Shown here: piece after piece, positions 27,306 to 38,072 of the stretch | Numbering within the stretch: position 1 is the first letter of the stretch | How the letters are laid out: every line of letters begins with the position of its first letter | NCBI RefSeq assembly: GCF_018390595.1 | Contig: NZ_JAHBAV010000006.1 | Location: 1 to 64,000 of the forward strand | Length of the DNA stretch: 64,000 nucleotides | From: Dietzia massiliensis | Lineage (GTDB): Bacteria > Actinomycetota > Actinomycetes > Mycobacteriales > Mycobacteriaceae | Direction of reading: 5' to 3' | Position numbers and translations under genes: made by a program | Notes under the pieces: model-generated | The model's input: the letters and a program-made list of their open reading frames with translations, nothing else | What the model was told of the DNA's origin: nothing | Database searches by the model: none

Positions 27306-28060
27306 TGCCCGTGACCAACGCCAGATACCTCGAACTCCTGCCCGCCGTCGACGTCGCCGACGGGCAGGCCGTCCGCCTCGTCCAGGGCGAGGCCGGGACG
27401 GAGACCTCCTACGGTGCACCGCTCGACGCGGCGATGCAGTGGCAGAACGACGGCGCCGAGTGGGTACACCTGGTGGACCTGGACGCCGCGTTCGGACGGG
27501 GCACCAACCGGGAGCTCCTCGCCGAGGTCGTGCGGGCGCTCGACGTCAAGGTCGAGATGTCCGGCGGGATCCGCGATGACGAGTCGCTTGAGGCCGCGCT
27601 CGCCACCGGCTGCGCGCGCGTCAACCTGGGCACAGCCGCGCTCGAGAACCCCGAGTGGTGCGCCTCGGCCATCGCCCGCCACGGTGACCGCATCGCGGTG
27701 GGTCTCGACGTGCGGGTCATCGACGGCGAGCCGCGGCTGCGCGGCCGGGGATGGGTCTCCGACGGCGGCAACCTGTGGGAGGTCCTCGAGCGCCTCGACA
27801 AGGACGGGTGCGCCCGCTACGTCGTCACCGACGTGTCCAAGGACGGCATGCTCAACGGGCCCAACCTGGAGATGCTCTCCCAGGTGTGCGCTGCCACCGA
27901 CGCGCCGGTGGTGGCCTCCGGTGGCGTCTCGTCCGTCGCGGATCTCGAGGCCATCGCCTCGCTGGTGCCGCAGGGCGTGGAGGGGGCCATCGTGGGCAAG
28001 GCCCTCTACGCCGGTCGGTTCACCCTTCCCGAGGCGCTCGCCGCCGTCAGCGGCCGCTGA
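27305..28060 (+). CDS. hisA: Phosphoribosyl isomerase A, probably bifunctional HisA/TrpF (PriA)
   Basis: The 251-residue (beta/alpha)8 barrel isomerises ProFAR to PRFAR. Catalytic aspartates sit in [18 protein letters not shown] (about residue 11-16) and in [15 protein letters not shown] near 175. [10 protein letters not shown], near 82, is the phosphate loop. In actinobacteria this protein, PriA, also performs the TrpF step of tryptophan synthesis. The lack of a separate trpF among the trp genes here is consistent with that, but dual activity is inference from the family. Confidence 0.96.
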   Translation: MPVTNARYLELLPAVDVADGQAVRLVQGEAGTETSYGAPLDAAMQWQNDGAEWVHLVDLDAAFGRGTNRELLAEVVRALDVKVEMSGGIRDDESLEAALATGCARVNLGTAALENPEWCASAIARHGDRIAVGLDVRVIDGEPRLRGRGWVSDGGNLWEVLERLDKDGCARYVVTDVSKDGMLNGPNLEMLSQVCAATDAPVVASGGVSSVADLEAIASLVPQGVEGAIVGKALYAGRFTLPEALAAVSGR

Positions 28061-28125
28061 ATCCGTCGAGCGCCGTGTTCACCCGGTAGCTCCACCCCCG
28101 CCCGACCTCGAGCAGGAGGCCCGAG

Positions 28126-29040
28126 ATGTCAGATCAGACCGGAAACACCCTGCCGACGGATCTCCCCGTCGACCCCGCCGAGGCGCTCGCGCTGGCGACG
28201 CGGGTGCTCGACGAGGTGACGCCCCGGTTCGTCGAGGGCGTCGGCGCCCCCGGCGTCCAGAACAAGGGCGCACGGAACGACTTCGCCACCGAGCTGGACC
28301 TGGAACTGGAGCGCCGGATCTCCGACGCGCTGCGTGAGGGGACGGGCCTCGAGGTGCACGGTGAGGAGTTCGGCGGCCCGCCCGTGAACGAGGGCACGCT
28401 GTGGGTGGTCGACCCGATCGACGGAACCGCCAACTACTCGCTGGGCATCCCGACGGCGGGCATCCTCGTCGCGTTGGTCCACGAGCGCCAGCCGGTGCTC
28501 GGCCTGACGTGGCTGCCGTTGCTCGGCCTGACGTTCACCTCGATCGCCGGTGGGCCGCTCATGGAGAACGGCGTCGAGTCCCCGCGGATGTCGGACGTCT
28601 CCATCCGCGACGTGGCACTCGGACTCGGCTCTCTCAATACCGGCGCCCGGACCACGTACCCGCCGGCCTACCGCCGCGAGGTGTTCGAACAGCTCACCCT
28701 CGACGCCGCGCGGACCCGCAAGTTCGGCTCGACCGGTGTCGACCTGTCGTTCGTCGCGTCAGGGCGGCTGTCCGCCGCGGTGAGCTTCGGCAACTACGCC
28801 TGGGACAACGCCGCGGGCGCCTCCCACATCCGTGCCGCGGGCGGTGTCGTCACCGACCTCACGGGTGGACCGTGGTCCATCGACTCGCCCTCGCTGCTGG
28901 CGGCGGCCCCACGCGCCCACGCGGAGGTGTTGGACACGGTTCGGCAGCTCGGTGAGCCGGGGAACTTCTTCGAGGCCGGTCGACGCCGGTCCACGCCGGA
29001 ACCCGAGAGTCCGCGCCCGTGGCTGGCCGGGGAGCGGTGA
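28126..29040 (+). CDS. impA: Inositol monophosphatase family protein
   Basis: The 304-residue Mg-dependent phosphatase has the family motif [15 protein letters not shown] near 91, GEEFGG upstream of it, and the second metal motif [17 protein letters not shown] near 225. ATG 28126 is preceded by AGGAGG. Its place between hisA and hisF matches impA of corynebacteria and mycobacteria. It may dephosphorylate inositol phosphate for mycothiol or phosphatidylinositol synthesis, or serve as the histidinol-phosphate phosphatase missing from hisB. The sequence cannot decide. Confidence 0.92.
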   Translation: MSDQTGNTLPTDLPVDPAEALALATRVLDEVTPRFVEGVGAPGVQNKGARNDFATELDLELERRISDALREGTGLEVHGEEFGGPPVNEGTLWVVDPIDGTANYSLGIPTAGILVALVHERQPVLGLTWLPLLGLTFTSIAGGPLMENGVESPRMSDVSIRDVALGLGSLNTGARTTYPPAYRREVFEQLTLDAARTRKFGSTGVDLSFVASGRLSAAVSFGNYAWDNAAGASHIRAAGGVVTDLTGGPWSIDSPSLLAAAPRAHAEVLDTVRQLGEPGNFFEAGRRRSTPEPESPRPWLAGER

Positions 29041-29047
29041 TCCGGCC

Positions 29048-29821
29048 ATGACACTCGCCACCAGGGTCATCCCGTGTCTCGACGTCGACGCCGGCCGTGT
29101 GGTCAAGGGCGTGAACTTCCTCGATCTCCGCGACGCCGGCGATCCCGTGGAGCTCGCCGCGGCCTATGACGCGCAGGGAGCGGACGAGCTCACGTTCCTC
29201 GATGTCACCGCGTCGTCCGCGGGTCGCGGCACCATGATCGACGTGGTCCGCCGCACGGCCGAGCAGGTCTTCATCCCACTCACCGTGGGCGGCGGCGTCC
29301 GTGCCGAAGAGGACGTCGACCAGCTCCTGCGGGCCGGCGCCGACAAGGTCAGCGTGAACACCGCGGCCATCGCCCGACCTGAGCTACTCGGTGAGCTCAG
29401 CCGGCGCTTCGGTTCGCAGTGCATCGTGCTCTCCGTCGACGCGCGCACCGTGCCCGAGGGCTCAGAGCCGACGCCGTCGGGGTGGGAGGTCACCACGCAC
29501 GGTGGCCGCCGCGGCACCGGCATCGACGCCGTCGAGTGGGCCCGGCGCGGGCAGGAGCTGGGCGTGGGGGAGATCCTGCTCAACTCGATGGACGCCGACG
29601 GCACCAAGGAGGGTTTCGACCTGGCGATGGTGCGGGCGGTCCGTGAGGCCGTGTCGATCCCCGTCATCGCCTCGGGAGGCGCGGGCGCGGTGGAGCACTT
29701 CGCGCCCGCCGTCCACGCCGGGGCGGACGCGGTGCTGGCCGCCAGCGTCTTCCACTTCGGGGAGATGACCGTCGGCGACGTCAAGAAGGCGCTCGCGGCC
29801 GAGGGGATCACGGTCCGATGA
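29048..29821 (+). CDS. hisF: Imidazole glycerol phosphate synthase, cyclase subunit
   Basis: The 257-residue barrel closes the imidazole ring using ammonia from His[21 protein letters not shown] (catalytic Asp in LDVD, about residue 12) defines ATG 29048 although the open frame continues upstream into imp[21 protein letters not shown] near 79, VSVNTAA near 101, [14 protein letters not shown] near 177 (second catalytic Asp) and VIASGGAGA near 204 complete the family pattern. It overlaps hisI by four bases. Confidence 0.98.
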   Translation: MTLATRVIPCLDVDAGRVVKGVNFLDLRDAGDPVELAAAYDAQGADELTFLDVTASSAGRGTMIDVVRRTAEQVFIPLTVGGGVRAEEDVDQLLRAGADKVSVNTAAIARPELLGELSRRFGSQCIVLSVDARTVPEGSEPTPSGWEVTTHGGRRGTGIDAVEWARRGQELGVGEILLNSMDADGTKEGFDLAMVRAVREAVSIPVIASGGAGAVEHFAPAVHAGADAVLAASVFHFGEMTVGDVKKALAAEGITVR

Positions 29822-30171
29822 CCGCGCACGTCCTGGACCGGTCCATCGCCGAGCGGCTCTCACGCAATGCCGACGGCCTGATCGCGGCCGTCGTGCAGGA
29901 CGCCACCTCGGGTCGGGTGCTCATGATGGCGTGGATGGACGACGCCGCACTCGCCGAGACCCTGGCGACCCGCCGCGGCGTGTACTACTCGCGCTCGCGG
30001 GGTCAGCGTTGGGTGAAGGGGGAGACCTCGGGCCACGTGCAGCACGTCCGTAGCGTGGAGATCGACTGCGACGGGGACACCGTCCTGCTCCGGGTCGACC
30101 AGACCGGGGCGGCGTGCCACAACGGCACGACCAGTTGTTTCGACACCGCCACACTTCTCGGGGAGGACTGA
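29818..30171 (+). CDS. hisI: Phosphoribosyl-AMP cyclohydrolase
   Basis: The 117-residue monofunctional HisI opens the adenine ring of phosphoribosyl-AMP. It shows [16 protein letters not shown] near 39, [20 protein letters not shown] near 59, and the zinc ligands in [13 protein letters not shown] (Cys about 84) and [12 protein letters not shown] (Cys about 100 and 107). There is no fused HisE domain; hisE is not in the window. It is the last his gene before the tautomerase and trpE. Confidence 0.98.
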   Translation: MTAHVLDRSIAERLSRNADGLIAAVVQDATSGRVLMMAWMDDAALAETLATRRGVYYSRSRGQRWVKGETSGHVQHVRSVEIDCDGDTVLLRVDQTGAACHNGTTSCFDTATLLGED

Positions 30172-30176
30172 TCGCC

Positions 30177-30356
30177 GTGCCGTTCATCCAGATCAACCAG
30201 CTCGACGGGATGACCGCGGAGGGCAAGGCCCGCGTCATCGAGGCCGTCACCGCGGCGTACGCGGAGGCCTCGGGCAAGGACCCCGCGAAGGTGTGGGTCC
30301 ACGTCAACGACATGCCGCACGACTCCTTCGGCATCGGCGGCAAGGCCCTCGGATGA
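30177..30356 (+). CDS. 4-oxalocrotonate tautomerase family protein
   Basis: A 59-residue protein starts at GTG 30177 with GGGGAGGA about 9 bases upstream. The codon after the start is proline ([20 protein letters not shown]), so removal of the initiator methionine would expose the catalytic N-terminal Pro-1 of the tautomerase superfamily. Length and the beta-alpha-beta pattern with VWVHVNDMP fit the 4-OT/DmpI group. The substrate is unknown. It lies 5 bases after hisI, and its stop overlaps the trpE start, so it is part of the operon. Confidence 0.9.
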   Translation: MPFIQINQLDGMTAEGKARVIEAVTAAYAEASGKDPAKVWVHVNDMPHDSFGIGGKALG

Positions 30357-31894
30357 GCACCGCGACCACCACGTTGGAGCAGTTCCGCGCGCTCGCCGCG
30401 GGGCACCGGGTGGTGCCGGTCGTACGCACGGTGCTCGCCGACTCCGAGACCCCGCTGTCGGCGTACGTCAAGTTGGCGGGGGACCGCCCGGGGACGTTCC
30501 TGTTGGAGTCGGCCGAACACGGGCGCTCCTGGTCGCGGTGGTCGTTCATCGGCTGTGGCGCGGCGGCCGCGCTGACGGTCGACGAGGCCGGCGAGGCGAC
30601 GTGGTGGGGCAGCGTCCCCGCCGGCGCCCCGACCGGCGGTGATCCGCTGGACGCCCTCCGGCGGACCCTGGAGCTGCTGCGGACCGACCAGATCGTGGGC
30701 CTGCCGCCGCTGACGTCCGGGATGGTCGGATACCTGGGGTACGACATCGTCCGCAGGCTCGAGCGGATCGCGCCCGACACGGTCGACGACCTACGGGTGC
30801 CGGAGCTCGTCCAGTTGCTGGCCACGGATCTGGCCGCCTTCGACCACCACGAGGGCCGGATCCATCTCATCGCCAACGCCGTCAACTGGGACGGCAGCGA
30901 CGAGCGGGTGGACGAGGCGTATGCGGACGCGGTCGAGCGGCTCGAGTCGATGACGGGGCGTCTCGCCGAGCCCGGCGCCGGCGGGGTGAGCGTGTTCGAC
31001 ACACCTGATCCGCGGGTGCGTCGTCGCACCGACGAGCCCACCTATCACGCGCGGGTCGCCGACATCATCGAGCAGATCCACGCGGGCGAGGCGTTCCAGG
31101 TGGTGCTGAGCCAGCGCTTCGAGGTCGACACCGACGCCTCGCCGCGCGATGTGTACCGCATCCTGCGGACCACCAACCCCAGCCCGTACATGTTCCTCAT
31201 GACGATCCCGGACGGCACGGGGCCGGACGGGTTCGGCGGGACGGCGTTCACGATCGTGGGATCGAGCCCGGAGGCTCTGGTCACCGTGGTCGACGGCGTC
31301 GCCACGACCCACCCCATCGCGGGGACGAGGCCCAGGGGTGACGACGACGAGCACGACATCCTGCTCGCCAAGGACCTGGTGGACGACGCCAAGGAGAACG
31401 CCGAGCATCTGATGTTGGTCGACCTCGGGCGCAACGACCTGGGCCGCGTCTGCGTCCCGGGCACGGTTGAGGTGACCGAGTTCCGCCAGGTGGAGCGGTA
31501 CAGCCACGTGATGCACCTCGTGTCGACGGTGACGGGGCGCCTGGCCGACGGGCGGACGGGCATCGACGCGGTGACCGCGTGCTTCCCGGCCGGCACCCTC
31601 TCGGGTTCCCCGAAGCCGCGGGCCCTGCAGATCATCGAGGACCTCGAGGACACCCGCCGCGGCGTGTACGGCGGCGTGGTCGGCTACGTGGATTTCGCGG
31701 GCAACACCGATCAGGCCATCGCGATCCGCTCGGCGGTGATCAAGGACGGCACCGCGTTCGTCCAGGCCGGGGCCGGCATCGTCGCCGACTCGGTGGCGGC
31801 CTCGGAGGACGCCGAGTGTCGCAACAAGGCGATGGCGGTCCTGCGGGCCGTCTCCGCCGCGGAGACGCTGCGGCCGGCAGGGGAGTCCCGGTGA
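30353..31894 (+). CDS. trpE: Anthranilate synthase component I
   Basis: The 513-residue enzyme converts chorismate to anthranilate, using ammonia from TrpG. The start [20 protein letters not shown] at ATG 30353 overlaps the tautomerase stop (ATGA). The N-terminal feedback domain has [18 protein letters not shown] near 49, with the LLES-type motif involved in tryptophan binding. The catalytic half shows [12 protein letters not shown] near 245, PIAGTRPRG near 323, [14 protein letters not shown] near 353, [15 protein letters not shown] near 411 and [10 protein letters not shown] near 470. The partner trpG is not in this window. The stop overlaps the next gene (GTGA). Confidence 0.98.
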   Translation: MSTATTTLEQFRALAAGHRVVPVVRTVLADSETPLSAYVKLAGDRPGTFLLESAEHGRSWSRWSFIGCGAAAALTVDEAGEATWWGSVPAGAPTGGDPLDALRRTLELLRTDQIVGLPPLTSGMVGYLGYDIVRRLERIAPDTVDDLRVPELVQLLATDLAAFDHHEGRIHLIANAVNWDGSDERVDEAYADAVERLESMTGRLAEPGAGGVSVFDTPDPRVRRRTDEPTYHARVADIIEQIHAGEAFQVVLSQRFEVDTDASPRDVYRILRTTNPSPYMFLMTIPDGTGPDGFGGTAFTIVGSSPEALVTVVDGVATTHPIAGTRPRGDDDEHDILLAKDLVDDAKENAEHLMLVDLGRNDLGRVCVPGTVEVTEFRQVERYSHVMHLVSTVTGRLADGRTGIDAVTACFPAGTLSGSPKPRALQIIEDLEDTRRGVYGGVVGYVDFAGNTDQAIAIRSAVIKDGTAFVQAGAGIVADSVAASEDAECRNKAMAVLRAVSAAETLRPAGESR

Positions 31895-32541
31895 GCCGTC
31901 GCGCCCGGCTCCTGGTGCCCGTCGTCCTGCTGCTCGTCGGCGCGGCCCTGCTGTGGATCGCATCCCGGATGGTGTGGCTCGACGTGGCCGCGTTCAACGA
32001 CCAGTCGGGTGAGGCCCGGCGCGCGCTCACCGGCGCCGAGTGGCAGCCGGCTCTGGTGCCGCTCGCGCTGGGCGCCCTGGCCGCCATCGCGGCGGTGGCG
32101 TTGGTGCGGGGGCTCGCGGCCCGCGCCGTGGGAGCGGTCATCGCCCTGCTCGGGATGGCGGCCGTCGCGTTGCTGATCTCGTCGGTGGGCGGCGTCGACG
32201 CCGAGCGGGTCCATACGGTGATCACGAGTGACGAGGGGGTCGCCCGGACCAACGCGGGGCCGGGCGCCGAGGGCTCCGAGTCGATCCCGGAGTGGTCCCG
32301 GATCACCGAGTTGTCGACCCGGCCGGTGGGCCCGTCGCTCACCGGCGCCGGCGCGGCCGCGCTGCTCGCGGCGGGGATCGTCGTCCTCGCGCGGCCGGCG
32401 CGTCCGGTGCGGCGCGACGACCGGTACGTCACGCCCGCCGTACGCCGCGGAACCGGCGGAGAACCGAGGGATGGCGCGGACGGCGACGCCGGTCGTGACC
32501 TCTGGTCGGAGCTCGACGAAGGACGCGATCCGACCGGTTGA
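31891..32541 (+). CDS. Trp-operon-associated membrane protein (TIGR02234/Trp_oprn_chp type)
   Basis: The 216-residue protein starts at GTG 31891, overlapping trpE. It has four hydrophobic segments (about 8-28, 52-70, 74-95 and 150-170), with the extracytoplasmic loop containing [13 protein letters not shown]. The charged C-terminal tail ([19 protein letters not shown]) is cytoplasmic. A membrane protein of this architecture between trpE and trpC is a constant feature of actinobacterial trp operons. Its role in tryptophan metabolism is not established. Confidence 0.88.
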   Translation: MSRRARLLVPVVLLLVGAALLWIASRMVWLDVAAFNDQSGEARRALTGAEWQPALVPLALGALAAIAAVALVRGLAARAVGAVIALLGMAAVALLISSVGGVDAERVHTVITSDEGVARTNAGPGAEGSESIPEWSRITELSTRPVGPSLTGAGAAALLAAGIVVLARPARPVRRDDRYVTPAVRRGTGGEPRDGADGDAGRDLWSELDEGRDPTG

Positions 32542-32639
32542 CCGCGACGGGGTGGACCCGATTCGGGAACCCGGCTCCGGACCTCTATTGTTGATCTCGA
32601 TCACACTTTCCGCCCCGATCACTGCTGAGGGAGGTCACG

Positions 32640-33452
32640 GTGGGTACCGTGCTGGACTCGATTCTCGACGGGGTCCGCGAGGACGTCGCGGCCCGCGAGG
32701 CCGTCATCGACCTGGAGTCGGTGAAGAAGGCGGCCCTGTCCGCCCCGGACCCGCTCGATGCGCTCAAGGCGCTGCGCGACCCGGGTGTGGGCGTCATCGC
32801 CGAGGTGAAGAGGGCGAGCCCGTCCAAGGGGGCGTTGGCCGACATTCCCGATCCGGCGGTGCTGGCCCGCATGTACGAGGACGGCGGGGCGCGGATCATC
32901 TCGTGCCTGACCGAGGAGCGACGCTTCCACGGCAGCCTGGCCGATCTCGACGCGGTCCGGCGCGCGGTCGACATCCCGGTCCTGCGCAAGGACTTCGTCG
33001 TGGGGCCGTACCAGATCCACGAGGCGCGGGCGCACGGAGCGGACCTGGTCCTGCTCATCGTGGCCGCCCTCGAGCAGGACGCCCTGGTGTCGCTGCTGGA
33101 CCGTACCGAGTCGCTCGGGATGACCGCGCTGGTGGAGGTCCACACCGAGGAGGAGGCGGACCGCGCCCTGGAGGCCGGAGCGAGCGTCATCGGCGTCAAC
33201 GCCCGCAACCTCAAGACCCTCGAGGTCGACCGGGACGTGTTCTCCCGCATCGCACCGGGCCTTCCGTCCGACGTCGTGAAGATCGCCGAGTCGGGTGTCC
33301 GGGACGCCTCCGACCTCCTGGCGTACGCCAGCGTGGGTGCGGACGCGGTCCTCGTCGGCGAGGGGCTGGTGACGCAGGGCGACCCGCGTGCGGCCTGCAA
33401 CGCGCTGGCCACGGCGGGTGCTCACCCCTCCTGCCCGCAGGGACCCCGCTAG
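32640..33452 (+). CDS. trpC: Indole-3-glycerol phosphate synthase
   Basis: The 270-residue barrel closes the indole ring of tryptophan. GTG 32640 follows GAGGGAGG. The motifs [17 protein letters not shown] near 49 (catalytic Lys), [20 protein letters not shown] near 110, [12 protein letters not shown] near 162, [14 protein letters not shown] near 179 and [15 protein letters not shown] near 205 are complete. It is monofunctional, not fused to TrpF. About 100 bases separate it from the preceding membrane protein gene, so an extra promoter is possible. Confidence 0.98.
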   Translation: MGTVLDSILDGVREDVAAREAVIDLESVKKAALSAPDPLDALKALRDPGVGVIAEVKRASPSKGALADIPDPAVLARMYEDGGARIISCLTEERRFHGSLADLDAVRRAVDIPVLRKDFVVGPYQIHEARAHGADLVLLIVAALEQDALVSLLDRTESLGMTALVEVHTEEEADRALEAGASVIGVNARNLKTLEVDRDVFSRIAPGLPSDVVKIAESGVRDASDLLAYASVGADAVLVGEGLVTQGDPRAACNALATAGAHPSCPQGPR

Positions 33453-33486
33453 GCCCCGGTGGTGGGCTTCCGGCAGACTGGGAGTC

Positions 33487-34815
33487 GTGAACTCCAAGGA
33501 TCTGACGTCACTGCCCACCATGGGGGAGGTGCTCCGGACAGCCACCGGACACGAGCCTGACCAGCGCGGCCACTGGGGGGCGTTCGGGGGCCGTTACGTT
33601 CCCGAGGCGTTGATGGCGGTCGTGGACGAGGTGACCGACGCCTACGCCAAGGCCCGCGCGGACGAGGAGTACCTCGACCAGCTGGACCGGCTGCAGAAGC
33701 ACTATTCGGGTCGGCCGTCCCCTCTGTACGAGGCCACGCGGTTCGGCGAGGAGATCGGCGCCCGGGTCTTCCTCAAGCGCGAGGACCTCAACCACACCGG
33801 CTCGCACAAGATCAACAACGTGCTCGGTCAGGCGCTGCTCGCCCAGCGGATGGGTAAGAACCGCGTCATCGCGGAGACCGGCGCCGGCCAGCACGGGGTG
33901 GCCACCGCCACCGCGTGTGCGTTGCTGGGGTTGGAGTGCAAGATCTACATGGGCGCGGTCGACGTGCGGCGTCAGGCGCTCAACGTCGCCCGGATGCGTC
34001 TGCTGGGTGCGGAGGTCGAGGCGGTGGAGATCGGCTCGGCCACCCTCAAGGACGCGATCAACGAGGCGATGCGGGACTGGGTCGCGCACGCCGACGACAC
34101 CTACTACGCGTTCGGCACCGCGGCCGGGCCGCACCCGTTCCCGACGATGGTCCGCGACTTCCAGCGGATCGTCGGTGCCGAGGCGCGGGTGCAGATCCTC
34201 GAGCAGGCGGGACGGCTGCCGGACGCCGCGGTCGCCTGCGTCGGCGGTGGTTCCAACGCGATCGGCCTGTTCCACCCGTTCATCGAGGACGAGGCCGTGC
34301 GCCTCGTCGGCTGCGAGGCCGGCGGTGACGGTGTGGAGACCGGGCGTACCGCGGCGACCGTCAACGCCGGCCGGCCCGGCGTGTTCCAGGGCTCGTACGC
34401 CCACCTCATGCAGGACGAGGACGGTCAGACGATCGAGTCGCATTCCATCTCCGCCGGCCTGGACTACCCGGGCGTCGGTCCGGAGCACTCGCGGCTGTCG
34501 GAGATCGGTCGCGCCGAGTACCGGCCGATCACCGACGCCCAGGCGATGGACGCCTTCGCGCAGTTGTGCCGTACGGAGGGCATCATCCCGGCCATCGAGT
34601 CCGCGCACGCGGTCGCGGGAGCGGCCCAGCTCGCCGCCGAGGGGGTCGGCCTGCTCCTGGTCAACGTTTCCGGCCGCGGGGACAAGGACGTCGACACCGC
34701 CGCGCGGTGGTTCGGGTTGTTGGGCGGTGGTGAGCCGCCGGAGGCCGGGGTGGATTCGAGCCAGGGTGCCGACGACGGCGAGGGTGCGTACGCGGACGGG
34801 GGAGTCGAGGGATGA
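33487..34815 (+). CDS. trpB: Tryptophan synthase beta chain
   Basis: The 442-residue PLP enzyme joins indole and serine. GTG 33487 has no ribosome-binding site but lies 7 bases after CAGACT, a near -10 sequence, so translation may be leaderless. [15 protein letters not shown] near 28, the PLP lysine in [20 protein letters not shown] near 107, [20 protein letters not shown] near 128, [15 protein letters not shown] near 254 and GRGDKDVDT near 398 identify it. The last 30 residues are an acidic Gly-rich extension. Stop and trpA start overlap by four bases. Confidence 0.98.
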   Translation: MNSKDLTSLPTMGEVLRTATGHEPDQRGHWGAFGGRYVPEALMAVVDEVTDAYAKARADEEYLDQLDRLQKHYSGRPSPLYEATRFGEEIGARVFLKREDLNHTGSHKINNVLGQALLAQRMGKNRVIAETGAGQHGVATATACALLGLECKIYMGAVDVRRQALNVARMRLLGAEVEAVEIGSATLKDAINEAMRDWVAHADDTYYAFGTAAGPHPFPTMVRDFQRIVGAEARVQILEQAGRLPDAAVACVGGGSNAIGLFHPFIEDEAVRLVGCEAGGDGVETGRTAATVNAGRPGVFQGSYAHLMQDEDGQTIESHSISAGLDYPGVGPEHSRLSEIGRAEYRPITDAQAMDAFAQLCRTEGIIPAIESAHAVAGAAQLAAEGVGLLLVNVSGRGDKDVDTAARWFGLLGGGEPPEAGVDSSQGADDGEGAYADGGVEG

Positions 34816-35600
34816 GCGTTCTCAGCGACGTGTTCGAGCGGTGCCGGGCAGAGAACCGGGCCGCGCTCATCGGCTACTACCCGGCCGGGTACCCGACCCT
34901 CGAGGGATCGATCGAGGCGGTCCGGACGATGGTCGAGGGCGGCTGCGACATCATCGAGGTCGGCATCCCCTACTCCGACCCCATGATGGACGGCCCCACC
35001 ATCCAGGCCGCCGCGGACACCGCCCTCGAGGCGGGATTCCGGGTCGCGGACACCTTCGAGGTCGTCCGGGCGGTTGCTGACGCCGGCGCGGTGCCCGTGG
35101 TGATGACCTACTGGAACCCCGTCCTGCAATACGGGGTCGACCGCTTCGCCGCCGATCTCGCGGCGGCCGGCGGCACCGGCGTGATCACTCCCGACCTCAT
35201 CCCCGACGAGGCGGACGACTGGATCGCCGCCTCCGATGCGCACGGCATCGACCGGGTATTCCTCGTGGCCCCGTCGTCCACCCCGGAACGGCTGGCGATG
35301 ACGCTGTCGCGCACGGGTGGCTTCGTCTACGTCCAGGCGGTGATGGGGGTGACCGGCGCGCGTGACGTCGTTTCGGACGCGCCGCGCACGCTCACCCGGC
35401 GCGTACGCGAGATATCCGATCTGGCCTGTGGTGTGGGTCTGGGTGTGCGGAACGGCGACCAGGCCGCCGAGATCGCCTCCTACGCCGACGGCGTCATCGT
35501 CGGCTCGGCGCTCATCACGGCGGCGACCGAGGGGCCGGACGCGCTCAGGCGTCTGACGGCGGAGCTGGCCGAGGGTGTTCGCCGCGGGGTGTGGTCGTGA
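34812..35600 (+). CDS. trpA: Tryptophan synthase alpha chain
   Basis: The 262-residue barrel cleaves indole-3-glycerol phosphate and channels indole to TrpB. It has [18 protein letters not shown] near 17, the catalytic Glu and Asp in [20 protein letters not shown] near 46, [16 protein letters not shown] near 122 and [14 protein letters not shown] near 176. The loop-6 GVTGAR sequence is intact. ATG 34812 overlaps trpB and the stop overlaps the lgt GTG. Confidence 0.98.
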   Translation: MSVLSDVFERCRAENRAALIGYYPAGYPTLEGSIEAVRTMVEGGCDIIEVGIPYSDPMMDGPTIQAAADTALEAGFRVADTFEVVRAVADAGAVPVVMTYWNPVLQYGVDRFAADLAAAGGTGVITPDLIPDEADDWIAASDAHGIDRVFLVAPSSTPERLAMTLSRTGGFVYVQAVMGVTGARDVVSDAPRTLTRRVREISDLACGVGLGVRNGDQAAEIASYADGVIVGSALITAATEGPDALRRLTAELAEGVRRGVWS

Positions 35601-36502
35601 TCCCGAGTCCTCCCCAGGGCGTGTGGGAGATCGGCCCGTTCCCCTTGCGCGCCTACGCGTTGTGGATCATCCTCGGCATCGTCATCGCCGTCTGGTGGGG
35701 CGAGAAGCGATGGGTCGCGCGTGGTGGGCGGGCGGGCGTCGTGCTCGACACCGCACTGTGGGCGATCCCGTTCGGTCTCATCGGCGGGCGCATCTACCAC
35801 GTGGCCACCGACTGGTACCGCTACTTCGGCGAGGGTCGCAACCCGGTCGACGCGCTGAAGATCTGGGACGGCGGCCTGGGCATCTGGGGTGCCGTCGCGT
35901 TCGGTGCGCTCGGGGCCTACATCGGACTGCGGCAGCAGGGGATCCGGGCCCTCGGCGCACTGGGGGACTCGATCGCGCCGGGCGTCGTGCTCGCGCAGGG
36001 CATCGGCCGTCTCGGGAACTACTTCAACCAGGAGCTCTACGGACGCGAGACAGACGTGCCGTGGGCCCTGGAGATCTACCAGCGCTACGACGAGGCGTAC
36101 GGCTACTCCGAGACCATCGGGCGTTCCACCGGGCAGGTGCTGGCGACGGTGCACCCCACGTTCCTCTACGAACTGCTGTGGAACGTCCTCGTCGCGGTCG
36201 CGCTGGTGCTGATCGACCGCCGGTTCAGGCTCGGACACGGCCGGCTCTTCGCCCTCTACGTGGCGCTGTACTGCTTCGGCCGGTTCTGGGTCGAGTTGCT
36301 GCGCGCCGACGCCGCCACCGAGGTGTTCGGCCTCCGGATCAACACGATCGTGTCGCTGGTCGTCATGATCGCCGCGCTGCTGTACTTCTGGCGTGCCCGC
36401 CGCGGCCGTGAGGCCCCCTCGGAGCTGCGCGCTCCCGGCGATCCCGTGGACGAGTCGGTGGGGGACGGCCCGACGGACGCACCCCCGTTGTCCGGCCGTT
36501 GA
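35597..36502 (+). CDS. lgt: Prolipoprotein diacylglyceryl transferase
   Basis: The 301-residue integral membrane enzyme attaches diacylglycerol to the lipobox cysteine of prolipoproteins. The Lgt signature is GRLGNYFNQELYGRETDVPW near 137, and HPTFLYELLWN near 191 carries another conserved set. Seven hydrophobic segments are visible and the C-terminal tail is charged. GTG 35597 overlaps the trpA stop (GTGA); GTG 35591 is an alternative. It acts on lipoproteins such as those encoded at 18934, 44635 and 57321. Confidence 0.97.
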   Translation: MIPSPPQGVWEIGPFPLRAYALWIILGIVIAVWWGEKRWVARGGRAGVVLDTALWAIPFGLIGGRIYHVATDWYRYFGEGRNPVDALKIWDGGLGIWGAVAFGALGAYIGLRQQGIRALGALGDSIAPGVVLAQGIGRLGNYFNQELYGRETDVPWALEIYQRYDEAYGYSETIGRSTGQVLATVHPTFLYELLWNVLVAVALVLIDRRFRLGHGRLFALYVALYCFGRFWVELLRADAATEVFGLRINTIVSLVVMIAALLYFWRARRGREAPSELRAPGDPVDESVGDGPTDAPPLSGR

Positions 36503-36535
36503 CGTCGGGTTAACCGGCCAGCCGGTCGAGGGGAC

Positions 36536-36541
36536 TAGATT
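36536..36541 (+). promoter_or_regulatory. -10 element of a leaderless pyk promoter
   Basis: TAGATT ends 7 bases before the GTG start of pyk at 36549, and no ribosome-binding site is present. A TTAACC at 36510-36515 could be a -35 but its 20-base spacing is long. This would let pyk be transcribed separately from the trp-lgt genes. Confidence 0.55.
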
Positions 36542-36548
36542 GGGTCGG

Positions 36549-37967
36549 GTGAATCGTCGTACCAAGATCGTCTGCACCCTGGGTCCCGCCGTCGCCTCGG
36601 AGGCCGGCATCCGTGAGCTGGTCGACGCGGGGATGGATGTCGCCCGCCTCAACTTCAGTCACGGAGAGCATGCCGACCACGAGGCCAACTACAAGTGGGT
36701 CCGCAAGGCCTCCGACGAGTCCGGACGCGCGGTCGGCGTGCTCGCGGACCTCCAGGGCCCCAAGATCAGGCTGGGCCGGTTCATCGAGGGCCGGCACGAG
36801 TGGGCGGAGGGCGACCACGTCGTCATCACCGTCGCGGACGTCGAGGGCACCAAGGACCGCGTCTCCACCACGTACAAGGGTCTCGCGGCCGACGCGCGCC
36901 CGGGGGACCGCCTGCTGGTGGACGACGGGAACATCGGCTTGACCGTCGAGCGGGTCGAGGGCGACGACGTGCACTGCGTCGTCACCGAGGGCGGCACCGT
37001 GTCCAACAACAAGGGCGTCTCGCTTCCGGGCATGAACGTCTCCGTGCCCGCACTGAGCGAGAAGGACATCGCCGACCTGAGGTTCGCCCTCGCTCTGGGC
37101 GTCGACTTCATCGCGTTGTCCTTCGTGCGGTCCCCCGCGGATGTCGACCTCGTGCACGAGGTGATGGACGAGGTGGGCATCCACGTCCCCGTCATCGCCA
37201 AGCTCGAGAAGCCCGAGGCCGTCAAGAACCTCGAGTCCATCGTGCTGGCGTTCGACGCCATCATGGTGGCGCGCGGCGACCTGGGCGTCGAGCTGCCGCT
37301 GCAGGAGGTCCCGCTGGTCCAGAAGCGGGCCATCCAGATCGCCCGCGAGAACGCCAAGCCGGTCATCGTGGCCACGCAGATGCTCGAGTCGATGATCACC
37401 AACTCCCGGCCCACGAGGGCGGAGGCCTCCGACGTGGCCAACGCGGTCCTCGACGGGGCGGACGCGGTCATGCTCTCCGGCGAGACCTCCGTGGGCAAGT
37501 ACCCCATCGACGCCGTGCGGACGATGTCCTCGATCGCGCTGGCTGTGGAGTCGGATTCCACCGCCGCACCCGACCTGGTCCACATCCCGCGCACCAAGCG
37601 TGGCGTGATCTCGTACTCGGCGCGCGAGATCGGCGAGCGGCTCGGGGCGAAGGCGCTCGTCGCGGTCACCTCCACCGGTGACACCGTCCGGCGTCTCGCC
37701 CGCCTGCACAGTCACCTGCCACTCATCGCCATCACCGGCGATCCGCGCATCCGCAGTCAGCTGTCGCTGACGTGGGGAACCGAGACCTTCCTCACCGACC
37801 GCGTCACCGAGACGGCGGAGCTGGTGAAGGTCACCGACGAACTCCTGCTCCCGGTCGAGGGATACAACGAGGACGACCTCATCGTGATCGTCGCCGGCAA
37901 CGTGCCGGGGGTGGAGGGGTCGACCAACTTCATCCTCGTGCACCGGATCGGCGAGGCCGACCACTGA
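36549..37967 (+). CDS. pyk: Pyruvate kinase
   Basis: The 472-residue glycolytic enzyme makes ATP and pyruvate from phosphoenolpyruvate. GTG 36549 (VNRRTKIVCTLGPAVASEAG) matches the family N-terminus. The active-site sequences MDVARLNFSHG near 29, GPKIRLG near 70, VIAKLEKPEAVKNL near 217, IMVARGDLGVELP near 239 (metal ligands), TQMLESMITNSRPTRAEASD near 277 and AVMLSGETSVGKYP near 306 are intact. The C-terminal allosteric domain ends EGSTNFILVHRIG. A hairpin terminator follows. Confidence 0.98.
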   Translation: MNRRTKIVCTLGPAVASEAGIRELVDAGMDVARLNFSHGEHADHEANYKWVRKASDESGRAVGVLADLQGPKIRLGRFIEGRHEWAEGDHVVITVADVEGTKDRVSTTYKGLAADARPGDRLLVDDGNIGLTVERVEGDDVHCVVTEGGTVSNNKGVSLPGMNVSVPALSEKDIADLRFALALGVDFIALSFVRSPADVDLVHEVMDEVGIHVPVIAKLEKPEAVKNLESIVLAFDAIMVARGDLGVELPLQEVPLVQKRAIQIARENAKPVIVATQMLESMITNSRPTRAEASDVANAVLDGADAVMLSGETSVGKYPIDAVRTMSSIALAVESDSTAAPDLVHIPRTKRGVISYSAREIGERLGAKALVAVTSTGDTVRRLARLHSHLPLIAITGDPRIRSQLSLTWGTETFLTDRVTETAELVKVTDELLLPVEGYNEDDLIVIVAGNVPGVEGSTNFILVHRIGEADH

Positions 37968-38021
37968 ACAGGGCGGGGACGAGGCGTCGACCGCCTGTAG
38001 TCACCATCTGATAACACCCGG

Positions 38022-38054
38022 AAGCGCCGGTGAGCACCCCGCTCACCGGTGCTT
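38022..38054 (+). terminator. Terminator after pyk
   Basis: A 14-bp stem (AAGCGCCGGTGAGC against GCTCACCGGTGCTT, one G-U pair) closes a 5-base loop and is followed by a short T tract (TTTCGT). It ends the his-trp-lgt-pyk series. Confidence 0.8.
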
Positions 38055-38072
38055 TCGTCTGAGTTCGTGCTT

